A DNA stretch of 64,000 nucleotides from Vicia villosa (Eukaryota; Streptophyta; Magnoliopsida; Fabales; Fabaceae). Below are positions 24,696 to 36,951 of the stretch, in pieces. The notes beneath the pieces were generated by a model. It saw only the letters and a list, made by a program, of their open reading frames with translations, was not told the origin of the DNA and ran no database searches. Where the stretch lies: NCBI RefSeq assembly GCF_029867415.1, contig NW_026706171.1, positions 186,001-250,000 on the forward strand, written 5' to 3'. Both the position numbers and the translations under genes were made by a program. Every line of letters starts with the position of its first letter. Position 1 is the first letter of the stretch.

Positions 24696-24875
24696 CATCG
24701 TGTACGATGAACGTGAGGGGTGCCAGTACCTTCCCCTTGCGTAACCGACTCTCGTACCCTACCTCTGGTCAAAAGATCCCGCTCTTATTCGTTTTAGGTT
24801 TGCTGGCGTTCCTTTCCTTTTAGGATAGATATGTTAGCGGCGACTCTGTTGTTCATTTTTCGCGAGCGTGCGACA
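24696..24875 (+). repeat. Outer element, 5' LTR fragment (part 2)
   Basis: Resumes the outer LTR right after the GATAC duplication and matches 34566-34744. It contains the U5 motif GGGGTGCCAGTACCTTCCCC and ends GCGAGCGTGCGACA. Two bases (GT) separate it from the primer binding site. Confidence 0.9.
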
Positions 24876-24877
24876 GT

Positions 24878-24895
24878 TGGCGACTTTGCTGGGGA
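24878..24895 (+). other. Primer binding site, tRNA-Arg type
   Basis: TGGCGACTTTGCTGGGGA directly follows the LTR end plus a two-base spacer. It begins with the TGG complementary to a tRNA CCA end. It resembles the tRNA-Arg-type PBS known from Ogre elements. The tRNA assignment is from memory of the family and not from alignment. Confidence 0.75.
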
Positions 24896-25871
24896 CGTTA
24901 GACCTATTGCGGGTCCGTACTCAGCGAGTCGATCCTAGCCTTTGTTTTTTGTTTGTTTATTGGGTGTGCTTATATATTTCCTATGTGTTGCATCATTTGT
25001 ATATATGCTTGGATATCATGTTTACTTTCCCGCATCCTGGACCATAATACTGGGCCCCCGTGGGGGCCACATATTTTCTCTTTTTGCAGGTGGGGTGGGT
25101 TCTATGAGGTAAAAGACCCAATACACAGGCTATGAGTGCACTCTAGGTACCCTAGGATAGAGTGGGATCATGGTTTGTCTCGAGGTGTACGCCTCGAGAA
25201 GGATTATGTGACTACGAGCAGAGTAGTGGTTTCAAACAGAGGTATTATCGTTACCCGCATCCGCGCTGTGACGGTGCTTTCCTTCGGGCGGACCGTATAC
25301 TGCGTTTCATGACCTTACCCTAACCTAGATTCACCCGTGAGTGGGGAGGGAATATTCTTTAGAGGTGCATGTACATGTTCTGTTGGTGACTATTGGTTCT
25401 CCTGGTATTTAAAAAGGCGTCGAACCTTTGATCCTGAGACATTTGACTTATACAGAAGTTCTACATCAGTTATCTATCAGAATCAACGCCGAACCTCTGA
25501 ATATGGAGGATTCGACCTCATTTGACTTATATAGAAGTTCTATATCAGTTATCTATCAGAATCAACGTTGAACCTCTGAATCTGGAGGATTCGACCTCAT
25601 TTGACTTATACACATACTATTTATCAAGAAAGCAACGTAGAACCTCTGAATCGGGAGGATTCGACCATAGTTTATGACCATGAGAAGTTGTTATCCAAGA
25701 GCCGTTGATCCTTGATCCTGATTTCTGCTGCATTTGCATCATCATTAACATTTTGCATTCATGCATATGCATCCATGGTTACCAAGACTCTTACCATTCT
25801 TCCTCTCCATCAGATCCGTCAAGACGATTCCTCCACACCGATATCTGACAAGAGCTCACAGAAGAAGAATC
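24896..25871 (+). other. Outer element 5' leader with tandem repeats
   Basis: Non-coding leader before the gag ATG. TCTCTTTTTGCAGGTGGGG at about 25076-25094 looks like a 3' splice site. At 25445-25681 a 79-base unit is repeated about three times, with a partial copy before it. Each unit contains GACTTATA...CAGTTATCTATCAGAATCAA and a hairpin with CGAACCTC and GAGGATTCG arms. Copy-to-copy changes at the arm ends weaken some stems. Confidence 0.75.
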
Positions 25872-27492
25872 ATGGAGAACTATGAGCAAGATCAAGCTGC
25901 CATCAGAGAAGAGATGGACCAAATGAAGGGTAAGGTTGATGCAATCCTGGAAGCCCTCCAAACCTTAAGAAATGAAAGAGTTCCTGTTGCGCAAGAGATT
26001 CCTATTCTTGCTAATCAAGTTGCTGCTAGTCAACCTGATGTCATTCCACCTTCTGCTAATCCACCTTAGTTCCAACCAAGGACTAATGCTACTCTTGGGA
26101 TGCCATTTAGCTTCATGACTGCTGATACTCTTGGAGCTTCAAAACAATGAGGACCTATGCCCGTAACTTCTGGAGTGCCAACTATGGCTGGGCCTGTTTT
26201 CCCATTTCCTGCTCCACCTCCTCATACAGAGATTCCTTATCTTGCTTTCTGTGGTCCTGAGTTTGCTAATCCAGAAATGCACCCAATACCCACTGTTGAA
26301 AGAGGTCAACCCGTTGAGAGATCTGCTGAGAGGTATCAAATCCATGAGGAAAGGATCCGAGCTATTGAAGGGTTTAGTGCCTATGGAATGGACGCTGAAG
26401 AGATGTGCTTAGTTCCTAATCTAGTTATTCCTCCCAAGTTCAAGACTCCCGACTTTCAGAAGTACAAGGGTTTAAGCTGTCCAAAGAGCCATATCATCGT
26501 ACTGTCGTAAGATGGCTTCTTACATCCACAATGACTCATTGCTCATCCATTGCTATCAAGATAGCTTGTCTGGGGCATATTTGAACTGGTTTATGAATCT
26601 AGAACGTAATAGGATATGATCTTCGAAGGACTTGTCAGATGCCTTTCTCAAACAATATCAATACAACAATGACATGGCACCGACTAGGTTGCAACTACAG
26701 AATCAAGTGCAAAGAACCAATGAGACATTTAAAGAATATGCCCAAAGGTGGAGAGAAATGGCTGCTCAATTTAATCTACCACTTTCTGAATCCGAATTGG
26801 TTGATATGTTCATGAACACTCTTCAAGGGCACTATTACGAAAGGATGGTGGGTAGTGTTTCTTCTGGCTTCTTAAATCTAGTCAAGATTGGAGAAAGAAT
26901 TGAGAATGGCATGAAAATTAGTAAGATCCAGAATCCTACCACTGCCACTGCTACTAATCAATATGGGTACAAGAAGCCTCAGGGTAATTTCATCAAGAAG
27001 AAAGAAGGAGAAACTAGTGTTGTTTCTACTTAGAACCAAGCTCCTTGTTATCAAGTGACCGCCACCGCTCCTCAAGCTTATGGGGCACCTGTTGATCCAC
27101 AACCTTGGGTCCCTTATCAGCAATATGTTCAGCAACAACAATAAGGTCATCAACAGAAACAAGGTCAACAGAGACAGAATAAGCCAAAAAGGGTGTATGA
27201 TCGTATACCAATGTCTTATAGCCAACTTCTCGCTAACTTGCTCAACCTCAAACTGGTTCAATTAAGGGAAGCTAGGCCTCCTCCTGATCCTCTTCCTCAA
27301 AATCATAATCCCAATGCTAAGTGTGAATTCCACTCAGGAGGATCTGGTCACATTACTGAGGAGTGCAAAGTTCTAAAAGACAAAGTTCAAGATTTGATTG
27401 ATACGAAAGAAATTGAGTTTGCACCAGTGACTCCCAATGTAATCAGCAATCCCATGCCACCTCATAATGGCGCTTCCTCCAGTGGAACATAA
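25872..27492 (+). pseudogene. gag: Outer element gag (Ogre-type), broken
   Basis: Ogre-type Gag. The ATG at 25872 begins ENYEQDQAAIREEMDQMKGK, a likely short coiled coil. A Pro-rich segment follows (about 26157-26290), then the Gag core with CLVPNLVIPPKFKTPDFQKY, SCPKSHI, HNDSLLIHCYQDSLSGA, FKEYAQRWREMAAQ and LVDMFMNTLQGHYYERMVGS. The C terminus has a Gln-rich stretch (27060-27180) and a zinc-knuckle-like CEFHSGGSGHITEEC. Stops at 26067 and 26147, a frame change near 26505, and further stops near 26617, 27031 and 27140 break it. The core is clearly homologous to the inner element's Gag but well diverged. No pol follows. Confidence 0.88.
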
Positions 27493-29600
27493 AGACTTTG
27501 TGTTTGTCAGAGAACATTTCATTTGCATTAGAATAAGGCCAAGCTTGCCATTGTATAGATTTCTCTAGTATTTTCAATTGTACTATTTTTGTTGTTATCA
27601 AGTACTTCTCATTGTAAGAAACTCATTCTGTTTGAATAAATAAAAATAATGTAATATACATGTTTTTCTCAAATCATTTCATTTTTGTCATTATGTTCAT
27701 TGATATTCAACTCATTTGTCTTAAGCAACTAAAAAAGGAGAATGATGAAAATCATAAACACATGAACTACTAATTGTATGCTTTTGGAACAAAGATCCTG
27801 CTGACGATGTACAAGCATTGTTTCAATTCCCAAACACTGGAGTTATAAGGGAGTGAAACCCTCGTTAACCCCTTTGAGCCTAAGGAGTAGTAGTTTCTTT
27901 TCAAAAAAATACAAAACCCTCAAGCTTAACCAGGGGCAGGGTAGTCTTTAGTTAGTGCGACCGAGCGCTCAACTTTCAGGTATTCCATCAGAGGACCTAT
28001 CATATCCCATCTCTCACAACAAAAGAACAAGAGCACAATCCACAATGGATGTGTCTCATCCATTGAGAATAAGGCAGTCACAACCTTTTCATCAAGTCAA
28101 TCACAAAAGTCATACAACTTGTTCCCGAACGAGACAAAAAAAAGAAGTGAAAGAAAATTATAAAAAAAAAAAGAAAGAAAAGAAACACTAGCCCGCTAAG
28201 TCGAAAAAGGGGAAAAAAAACTTGAAAGCAAATGACTTAGGCAAAAGTTATGGCGTATCCCGCTGGACAACAAAATCCAAAATCAAAAGAAACTTTCTAT
28301 CCAGGAAAAAATTAGGGAAAGCAAAAGACGAAGCGAAAGAAAAATCCTCCAAGGGACAAGTTTCTATGACCATCAAAGAAAGCACCAAAGGGTGGCTACC
28401 ACCTCCATCAAAGCCATAAAGGATCCTCATCCATCATAATCCTTCATGAAACGCGAATACTCGTGTCGAACTAGATGAACGTAGGACTGGAGAACATCAC
28501 GAAGAAGGGGTGGGTTAAGTAGAACTTGAGCTGTTATCCTTTGTTTCTTAAACCGTGAACCCAGCCACGTTACAACCCTCAAAAGTTCTAATTGAAGCAG
28601 GGTTCATTCTGAAAGCATACAAACTGTAAAATCATGCCAAAACTGACTCCTAAAGTTGCTTGTCATTTGTGTTAGTATCAATACAACATTTTGACAAATA
28701 AAACTTTTCTTTTGAGATTAACATGTGCATTGCATTCTCATTATCTTTTTTCAAAACAGAATCGTCTCTAATCTTGAATATAAGTGCTTGATACCGAGGA
28801 AAGTTCAACATTGAAATTCCATCGAGTGGTCTTGCATTGGCAAAAGTTGGTCACCCGCTGAGCAAATATCTAAAGAGTCCATTAAGTGGAATAATTCCTT
28901 TCAATTTGGGGCACTTCTGACAAACCATGATCTACACTGGGGCAGACCATTGCAAATCTCCATGATTCAAGCATATCAGAGTTCTTTCTCAAGATTCCAA
29001 CAAGCTGGGGCAAGCCAGCAACAGTTCTTTTCTTCATCTTCAATCAAATGTCAGATGTCAAGACAGGTGTCGAGGAGTCAAGCCAAACACCTTCACCAAT
29101 ACCCTCACAAGCAATAACCTTTCCGCAAGGGCATCCTCCATCCATTCCTTGTATCCCGAAAACAATCATTCCATTCATAGTCATACATGAATCATACATA
29201 TCATTGCATTCTCATTAGTATTTCTCCCTTAACAATCCAATCATAAAAAATGCAAGGGGCATCCACCCTACCTTGATTCTCATACAAAGTTTCAGAGTTC
29301 CATCTAATCTATTCCCCACAAAACCAGAAACCCTGACCATTCAATCAGTATACTGCATATAGAATTCATTGCATTGCATCTCCAGAAGTGCATTAAATAA
29401 ATCATACATTGCATGTGAAGCATAAGCCAGTAGTTATTCATCAGATGAGGTCCCTGCAAAGCACTCAATTGATATTCCACTGGATCACTCAGAGTTACCA
29501 TTGTGGTGTCATCTTCTAAAGTCAATCATGTTCATCTTTCTCCAAACCCATATCAGACTGGTGTCCCATGTTTCCTACCTAGCTCATACTAGTATTTCTC
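27493..29600 (+). other. Outer element 3' non-coding region
   Basis: No coding region. It shares ordered blocks with the inner element's 3' region (27770-27895 and 28490-28620). It also contains a Lys-codon-like A-rich stretch (28130-28350) with CCCGCTGGACAACAAAATCC. Short frames here have no family resemblance and follow the base composition. Confidence 0.65.
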
Positions 29601-30665
29601 TTTCAACCCAGAGTTGATGTTTTTGTGTTCAACCCATAGTTGATTTTCCTTTCATCTCTTAACCCCGAGTTAATTATCTTTTCCCACTCAACCCAGAGTT
29701 GACGGTTGTTTCTATTTTCTTTCTCTTTCCCACTCAACCCAGAGTTGATGGTTATCTTCTGTCTTTCCCACTCAACCCAGAGTTGACGGTTATCCTTTCT
29801 TTCACCACTCAACCCAGAGTTGACGGTTATCTTTTGTCTTTTCTCACTCAACCCAGAGTTAACGGTTATCTTTTGTCTTTCCCACTAAACCCAGAATTGA
29901 CGGTTATCTTTTGTCTTTCCCACTCAACCCAGAGTTGACGGATACTTCTTGTTGCTTTCTATTTCCCTCTCAAACCAGAGTTGACGGTTATGTCTTATTA
30001 ATTTCTCTTTCCCACTCAACTCAGAGTTGACGGTTATGTCTTGCTTCTTTTCCCACTCAACCCAGAGTTGACGCTTATTTTCCTATTGATTTCTCTTTCC
30101 CTCTCAACCCAGAGTTGACAGCCATCTCTTGTTACTCAACCCAAAATTGACGATTATCTTACTTCTCTTTCCCTCTCAACCAAAAGTTGATGGTCATGTT
30201 TTATTCAATCCAGAATTAATTTTCTCTGTTCCCCACTCAACCCTGAGTTGACGGTTATCTCTTGTCTTTCCCACTCAACCCAGAGTTGACGGTTATCTTT
30301 TCTTATTTCCCTCTCAACTAAGAGTTGAAAGTTATCTCTTGTCTTTCCCACTCAACCCAGAGTTGACGGTTATTTCTAGTTGTTCATCTTTTCTCTTTCA
30401 ACCCATAGTTATTATCTAATTCCTTGTTCAACCCAGAGTTGATTTCCTTGCTTTCTTTTTCAACCCAGAGTTGATGAGTATCTCCTGTCCCACTAATAAT
30501 GATTTCCCTTTCTGTTCTCAACCCAGAGTTGATGTTTACCTCTTATTCAACCCCGAGTTGACTTCCCTTTATTCCTCAACCCAAAGTTTACCTACTTTTC
30601 CTTCTCAACCCAGAGTCTATGTCTATTTCATGTTAACCCCGAGTTAATATGCTTCCACTCAGAGT
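29600..30665 (+). repeat. Minisatellite in outer element 3' UTR
   Basis: More than 20 copies of a roughly 38-base unit whose core is ACTCAACCCAGAGTTGACGG, separated by pyrimidine-rich TTATCTTTTGTCTTTCCC. TCAAC and GTTGA within each core are complementary, giving a 5-bp stem around CCAGA. Unit length varies toward both ends. It occupies the same position as the different minisatellite of the inner element. The reading frames across it are repeat artefacts. Confidence 0.9.
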
Positions 30666-30800
30666 TGATATCATTTTCACCCCAGTGGATCTCATCTTTC
30701 TCCAAGCAAATTTTCAGGTTCACTTGGTATTTAATCTTCTTCTACCTTGAATGCTCGAAAGGCTAACGCCAATCTCTCCTTCAGGTTTAAGACGATTAAA

Positions 30801-30810
30801 TAGGGGCAGC
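30801..30810 (+). other. Polypurine-like tract of outer element
   Basis: TAGGGGCAGC immediately before the 3' LTR start TGTTGCACCC. This is where plus-strand DNA synthesis would be primed. The AGGGGCAGC core is identical in the inner element although their LTRs start differently. Confidence 0.7.
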
Positions 30811-32179
30811 TGTTGCACCCAAAAATTTGCCCATCTAATTTTTTTTCCTAACTGGCTTAAGTTTCACATTTTATCTACATATCTCCTTTAGGTCATCTAA
30901 CACGTCATACATCATTAATAAATAAAATGGGCATGGGATCAAGGTCACGTATAGAATTGGAGCTTCGCATGGTTTGGAGTTCATACCTCACGCAAGTTTG
31001 TTTCTATTGGGATTTTCTATTGACTATGGATTAAAATTCATGTCACTGTGCTTGCGTCAACCAGGGAATTCTCAAGGTCGTGCCTATGATTATTATGTGG
31101 GTCACATTATTTTTAAGGCTCCATCCTATTTTCTCCAATTAAAGGCTAGGATTCACATAATTACTATTATGGCAAGACGTTTGGAAGGAAAAGAATTAAT
31201 TCAACTTAAAGGAAGAGTAACCACATTACACTTTCAACCATGTCCAAAAATCAAAGTTCCATTCAAGAATAATTTTATTACACATACAAGAAACTGTTAC
31301 AAGGGAACTCATGTTACAATTCCATTACAAGCCATATTACACAAAAAAAGGAATTTATATCCAATTGCACATTATACCATTCCGATACAAAAGTTGTTCT
31401 AATCTTATTCTTGTAGCCAAGCCACGGTTCCATTCCTGTCCCATCTTCAAGCTTGCCAACTTCAAATCATCACCCTATGCCCTCCATGTGGGATCCATGT
31501 TTAAAACCATGTTCAAGCTTAACATATTCATGTTGTAAACCTACAAATTCAAGCCACAATTAACCTGCTGCAGCTATCAAAATCACAATATACATCCAGT
31601 TTCGAAACCCCACATCAGTCCACATACAATCAACATTTAAACCAAAAACAAACAGTTCACATACAAGGACAAGCATCCTGCCATTTCAATTCACTTCCCT
31701 TCACTAACCATACAATTCCAAACAGTTCACCACTTTCACATTCATAATATGTCATAACCAAATGGCTAACCTGCACATTATAATATAATCAAGACCCTGC
31801 ATATATTCACAAAAAGAAACCCCTAACTGTTCAGTAACCATTTCCCACCCTTGTAAGTTGTAACTAACTTCTAACAAACTTCAAACTATTTCTAACAGAA
31901 TTACCAACTGTCATTTGAGACTAACTGTAACTAACCTCAACAGTTTTTGTAACATAAAACTAATCTCCTAACCGATTCAGTTAATAACTTTCCTAATAGC
32001 ATTCATAACTCCTAACTACCCTAACCAACTTTTAACAGCATTTCTAACCACTTGTAACAGCATTTCTAACCACTTTTAACCAACTTTTAACAGCATTTCT
32101 AACCACTTGTAACAGAAGGGTAACTGAAAAAAGGGGAAGAATTCAACAGAATGAGGAGAGGAAGAACTAACCTGCAATT

Positions 32180-32188
32180 GCTATATAA
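32180..32188 (+). promoter_or_regulatory. TATA box, outer 3' LTR
   Basis: TTGCTATATAACAGAGC, about 1.37 kb into the LTR. The equivalent region was deleted from the 5' LTR, so only this 3' copy remains. It would drive transcription out of the element toward 34745. Confidence 0.6.
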
Positions 32189-33895
32189 CAGAGCACGGTT
32201 CCATTCTTCAGGGGTTTCAACCATTTCTCAATCACACTCTCCACCATTCTCAACATCTCAACATCCAATCATCTGCACCATTTCTCTAGAATCATCCACA
32301 TCACACGCTATCTCAGTTCACACTTCAGTCTCTCTGCAACCTCACCATCTTCATAACTTCATCTCCATCAACTTTCTGAACCTTCAATCACAACTCTCTG
32401 CCTCCTTCATCCTTCAATCTCACGCACAACAACAAAACAGTTCAACAGAAAAATCCAAGAAAATAGAAGAACAAAAAGAAGAAGAAGAAGATAGCGCAAG
32501 AAGGAGAAATATAACGGAAGAGTACCTAAAGTGAAGACTTCCTCGCATTTATTTTGCCAAATCGACGCCGATGAAGAAGCGCCGGACTGACTCCGATAGG
32601 TAAACGCGAACACCTCTAACCTTCTTCGTCTCTTTACGCTATTTTTTAATGCCATGATGTAGTTCTTACTCCCCGGGACGCTTGACCTCTTCCAATCGTT
32701 CGCTTAAATAGATTACCACTGTTTAATTGTAGATTCGAGGAATTTTAGGGTTTTAGGTTATGGTAGATTTCGAGAGAATGGACAGGAATTTGGAGGAAAC
32801 AAGTTGAATTAGGAGGGGAGAGAGCGGATATAAGCGTTTTGGTGGGTTCAATTACGAGACAGGGTAAGCTCCGCCGCCTCCGGTGCGGCGGAGCGATTTT
32901 TGGCGTAGGCTAGTGTGAGAGGCGAAGGAGAGAGTTATGAACGAGGGAATCTGGAACGTCATAACGAAAACCCTAATTTCCTCTTTTTATTTGTTGTATT
33001 ATTTTTAATTGTTTTATTTTATTTGTGAATAAAAATAGATAATATGTGGATCAAACAACATCCTCCTGGGCCTAGCAAAATTGCTAATCATATACCCCTG
33101 GGCCCATTGTCTTCTTTTTTTTTATACTAAAGTCTGAGTAAACAAAAACTGTCCGTGGGCCTGTCACTCCCCTCTTGGCCCAGGCGCAGCCTTTTTTCTT
33201 TCTGCAACAGTCTGAACAAAAACATTGTTGGGCCAACACCTTTGGGCCCAGCGTGTTACTAATCACACCCCTGTTTTTAGGTTACACCCCCTGTTTACTT
33301 TTGTTTTCAATTATTATTTTTAGGTTCTTACTTAGAATTTTTCCATTATTTTTAGGTAACAAAATCACTATTTTTCTCCTATCATTTTTAGACTTTAATA
33401 CATATTTTGTCATATAAAAATAATCACAAAAAATATTAGTTAGGCTAATTCTTTTTAATTCTTTTTGTTTAATTAGAATTCATGCTTTTCTCATATAAAA
33501 GTCATAGAAAATAAATCTCCTTTTAATTCAATTTTGAACTATATTTTGAATCCTTTCATTCTATGCTTTTGTACTATATTTTAAGTCATTTTAATTCAAT
33601 TTTTGTACTAATCTTGTATCATGTTTACATTGAATTTTGCCTATAATTTTGATCTCTCACTTGTAATCTCATTCATTTGGAATTTTAGGATCTATAATCT
33701 CCATAACCCTTAGGTTAGTCTTGTCCCTTTAAAAATCCTAACATTTTAGCTAGAATCTTAATTTGACAATTTAGGACTTAGACACTTATCTTAGTTCCAA
33801 TTAGGCTAGATTTCCATTCCTTTTTCTTTTTCAACTTTAAAACATTTAATAAAGGACGACGTGAATCATGCTATTACTTATTTTATCGTGGGAAA

Positions 33896-34027
33896 GAAAT
33901 GATTGGGGCGTAGGCCCCAGTGTATTTCTTTTCTACTTAGTGAGAGAAACGATTGAGGTGTAGGCCTCGGTGTATTTCTTAACCGCTATTTAGAGAAATG
34001 ATTGAGGTGTAGACCTTGGTGTATTTC
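33896..34027 (+). repeat. Three tandem hairpins, 3' LTR copy
   Basis: Same array as at 5745-5876: copies at 33896-33928, 33946-33978 and 33995-34027. Inner stems and the GTAG loop are preserved in all three. Copy 2 has one change in the outer stem (GAAAC instead of GAAAT). Confidence 0.8.
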
Positions 34028-34912
34028 TCTAAACACTTAAACTTTTGGGGCATGATTCAAGTCACAAATAAATTCCCCTTAAAAGACATCTAACCAAAAA
34101 CACTTAAAACACTTAATAAAGGCTCAGACCTAAACAAAGTAAGGAAGTGATGCGAAACCTTGTAGTGGGTTTTGTCCATCATGGAATTACATCTAAAAAA
34201 CACAAACCAATATTCTCTCTTCTCTCTCTTTCCTTTAGGGCTTTCTTTCCCTTTAATCGGACATGTTGCTTCCTTTCGATCGCAGACTGGTAACGCATGA
34301 GACTCCACTCATCGAGCTGCTATCCTGACGCTAGATTGCGAATGTAACCCCGTCCACTAAAAAACACAAAAACAAACAAAAATATGTGATCCGAACTACG
34401 GCGCTCTGATTCCTGAAAAGGATACGTAGGCATTGGGTCGCGGGGCCTAAGCGAGCACATTTGTAAATAATTCCTTTTTTTTCCCGTGTTTCTTTTGCAT
34501 TCATTTGCATGTAGGCTTAGACACGGTACACACCCTTTATATAGAAATAAACATAGGTGGATACCATTGAGTATGATGGACGTGAGGGGTGCTAGTACCT
34601 TCCCCTTGCATAACCGACTCCCGTACCCTACCTCTGGTCGAAAGACCTCGCTCTTATTTGTTTTAGGTTTGCTGGCGTTCCTTTCCTTTTAGGATAGATA
34701 TGTTAGTGGCGACTATGTTGTTCATTTTTCGCGAGCGTGCGACAGACTGCCAAGAAATATAGGAATCAATTAGCTACACTTATGTTATAGGTATGTTTAC
34801 TCTTAGTTTTTTTTTTGTGCATAGGCTTTATTTTTGTGGCTGGATCGTGAGCGATCGCAGTGTATATTTTTGTTTTTTTAATTAATCAAATATCATCGGT
34901 TCAAAATAAAAT

Positions 34913-35310
34913 GGCTAAATTACAGTTTTGGTTACCCTATTTAATCAGATTCACGAAATTAGTCCCCCTATTTTAAATTCAAACAGTTTTGATCCCGTTA
35001 TTTTAAATTTAAACCGTTTTAGTCCCCCTTTCATGTTTTTTCAAAGTAAAACGATGAGATTTTTTATTTTTTAAGTTATATTTTTATCTACAAAGTTTAA
35101 TAATAAGTTTATATACGATTATTTGTTATGTTTTATAAGTAATTTATCATAAAAAAATTGAAACTACCGTTAATTTTAAGTAGAAAATTATGAAAGGGGG
35201 ACTAAAACTGTTTAAATCTAAAAAAAGGTGACAAAAACTGTTTAAATTTAAAATAGGGGGACCAATTTCGTTAATTAGAAAAAATAGAGGGACCAAAATT
35301 GTAATTAACC
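34913..35310. mobile_element. MITE with long terminal inverted repeats
   Basis: About 398 bp non-coding element. The left arm (GGCTAAATTACAGTTTTGG, then AGTCCCCCTATTTTAAATT and TTTTAGTCCCCCTTTCAT) is mirrored by the right arm, which ends ACCAAAATTGTAATTAACC. Arms are well over 100 bases with a short AT-rich centre. The flanks are A-rich on both sides, so the target duplication is not resolved. It could be Mutator-type, but this is uncertain. Confidence 0.7.
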
Positions 35311-36250
35311 CAAAAAAAAAGAGCGCTAATTTTTAAAAATCCTTAAAATTTTTATTTTTCATACAACAATAATCACATTTTTATATGTATTAAATTTTCA
35401 AAATGACTTATAATAAAAACAAAATAGAATGTATATTACTGTCAAAATAGTATTATTATGCAAATTTATTTTAAAATTTTTAATTAAAAAATATAATATT
35501 CTTTGTGAATTTTAATTATAATATTTTCACTAATACATGTGGCTCCCATAAAATTTTATGCAAGATATCTACCATTGATTGTTGTTGTCGTTATTGTTGT
35601 TCACCAACCTTGATTAAATATTTTCTGTTCTTGCAATCCATCTCATGAAATGCCATAGTCGTTATTTTTCTAATCTGACAAATTTGACAAACTTTCTCCT
35701 AACCATGTTTAGCAATATTACAACCCAAAAAGGAAATGATGGACGGTAAAAATCTTTAAGTGATATATATTACCGTACACCTTTTTTTTCTAGATATCCA
35801 TTAGCAGTAATTGATTCCCTTGTTGGTTTAAAAATTGCGGGGCTATGTTACTATTTTAATTCATAAATAAATATTTCCCGCCTAGTAACAAATATTTGCC
35901 GCCTAGAAATAAATATTTTAACTCAAGACACTACACACATTAATCAACGAGAAATATAACACCCCAAAATTTAGACTAAATTATTTAATTTATTATTAGT
36001 GATTTATTAAGAATATTGTGTGAATTATGTGGATATGTGTTTAGTTAGTAGTGTGGTTTAGATGCTGATGAGAATTTTTAGTTTTAATAAGTAGTTTATA
36101 ATTATTTAGAATTATTAATAATAATTTAGCCGAATTAATTTGGATTATAATAACTAAATAAAAGTATTTGGAGTGTAGAGATGATAAAGACATAGTAGTA
36201 ATAGTGAGGTGAGTAAGTGAGGGCATAAGAGGAATACCAAATAAACTTAT
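35311..36250. other. AT-rich intergenic DNA
   Basis: No gene seen. At about 35955 TATAACACCCCAAAATTT resembles the start of plant LTRs, but no matching second end was found. GAGCGCTAATTTTTAAAA at 35320 is like the sequence upstream of LINE-A at 790. Confidence 0.5.
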
Positions 36251-36951
36251 AGCATCGCTTTGGTATAAAAGTGTTGTCTATGAAATGCTGCCTAAAACTA
36301 GTTTTGACGTAGTGTGTTAAGGTAGTCCTACTAGTGATTTTAAGGTGACAAGAGGTTTGAGGCAGAGTGATCCATTATTACCTTTTCACTTGCTAATGGT
36401 GGTAGAAGGTTTGATGGGTCTAATGTCTAACGTTGTTGCCATGGGTGAATTTCAATGATTTCATATTAGTGAAGCCAATTATTATGACTTATTACAGTTT
36501 GCTGATGACACTTTATTGATATGTGATGGATCTTGGAGAAATATGTGGAGCATCAAAGTAATATCAAGGGAGTTTGAGTTGGTGTTAAAGCCTTTGTGTG
36601 AATTTGTTTAAGAGCAAAATTTATGGATTAAATTTAAATCAAGATTTTATTCAAGAAGCTTCTTCATTCCTTCCCTATGGTGTAAGATCAATTCTTTTTT
36701 TGTTTTTTAGAATCTCAACAGGTATCAATATAAGAAGACATCTTTCTTTGTGGCACATCTTTCATTGTGGAACATCTTTGTTAAATGCAGTGTTAACCAA
36801 CATCCCAATTTACCCTTTTTTCCTACATGGCTATAAGTTCATCATCAAGGAGATAGTCATGACCCAATGGGTGTTTCTTTGGGGCGTATCATTAGAGGAG
36901 AAGAAAATTAATTGGATTAGTTGGAACAAACTTTGCTTGCCAAAGGTAGAT

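Larger units (their letters stand above)
4394..34744 (+). mobile_element. Outer Ogre-like LTR retrotransposon (non-autonomous, interrupted)
   Basis: Element with long LTRs beginning TGTTGCACCC and ending GCGACA. Its 5' LTR is truncated and split (4394-6413 plus 24696-24875). The internal region is 24876-30810 and the 3' LTR is complete at 30811-34744 (3934 bp). The internal part has a PBS, a leader with tandem repeats, a broken gag, a long non-coding 3' part with a minisatellite, and a polypurine-like tract. No protease, RT, RNase H or integrase motif was found, so it would have relied on proteins from another element. By eye its LTR copies differ several-fold more than those of the inner element, which fits the nesting order. 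The 5' target duplication was lost with the LTR start. Confidence 0.85.
30811..34744 (+). repeat. Outer element 3' LTR (complete)
   Basis: 3934 bp, TGTTGCACCCAAAAATTTGCC to GCGAGCGTGCGACA. It carries a TATA box at 32180-32188 (GCTATATAACAG), tandem AACCACTTGTAACAGCATTTCT motifs at about 32020-32115, and the triple hairpin at 33896-34027. It also has the GAACTACGGCGCTCTGATTCC motif at 34396 and the U5 motif GGGGTGCTAGTACCTTCCCC at 34584. A promising-looking frame at 32151-32534 straddles the promoter and has low complexity, so it is not called a gene. Confidence 0.9.

Noticed and set aside
26157..26510. Separate Pro-rich protein gene
   Set aside because: It is the middle of the outer element's gag in the same frame as the part before it, separated only by stops.
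29603..29938. Repeat-protein-like frames on both strands (NPELTVILS-type repeats)
   Set aside because: They result from a minisatellite whose unit length happens to allow open frames. There is no start context or family match.
32151..32534. 127-codon frame in the outer 3' LTR
   Set aside because: Low-complexity His/Ser-rich translation over the LTR promoter and leader. The 5' LTR lacks this region, so coding conservation cannot be compared.
35955..36240. Possible LTR starting near TATAACACCCCAAAATTT
   Set aside because: Only a start-like motif. No end, no target duplication and no partner copy.
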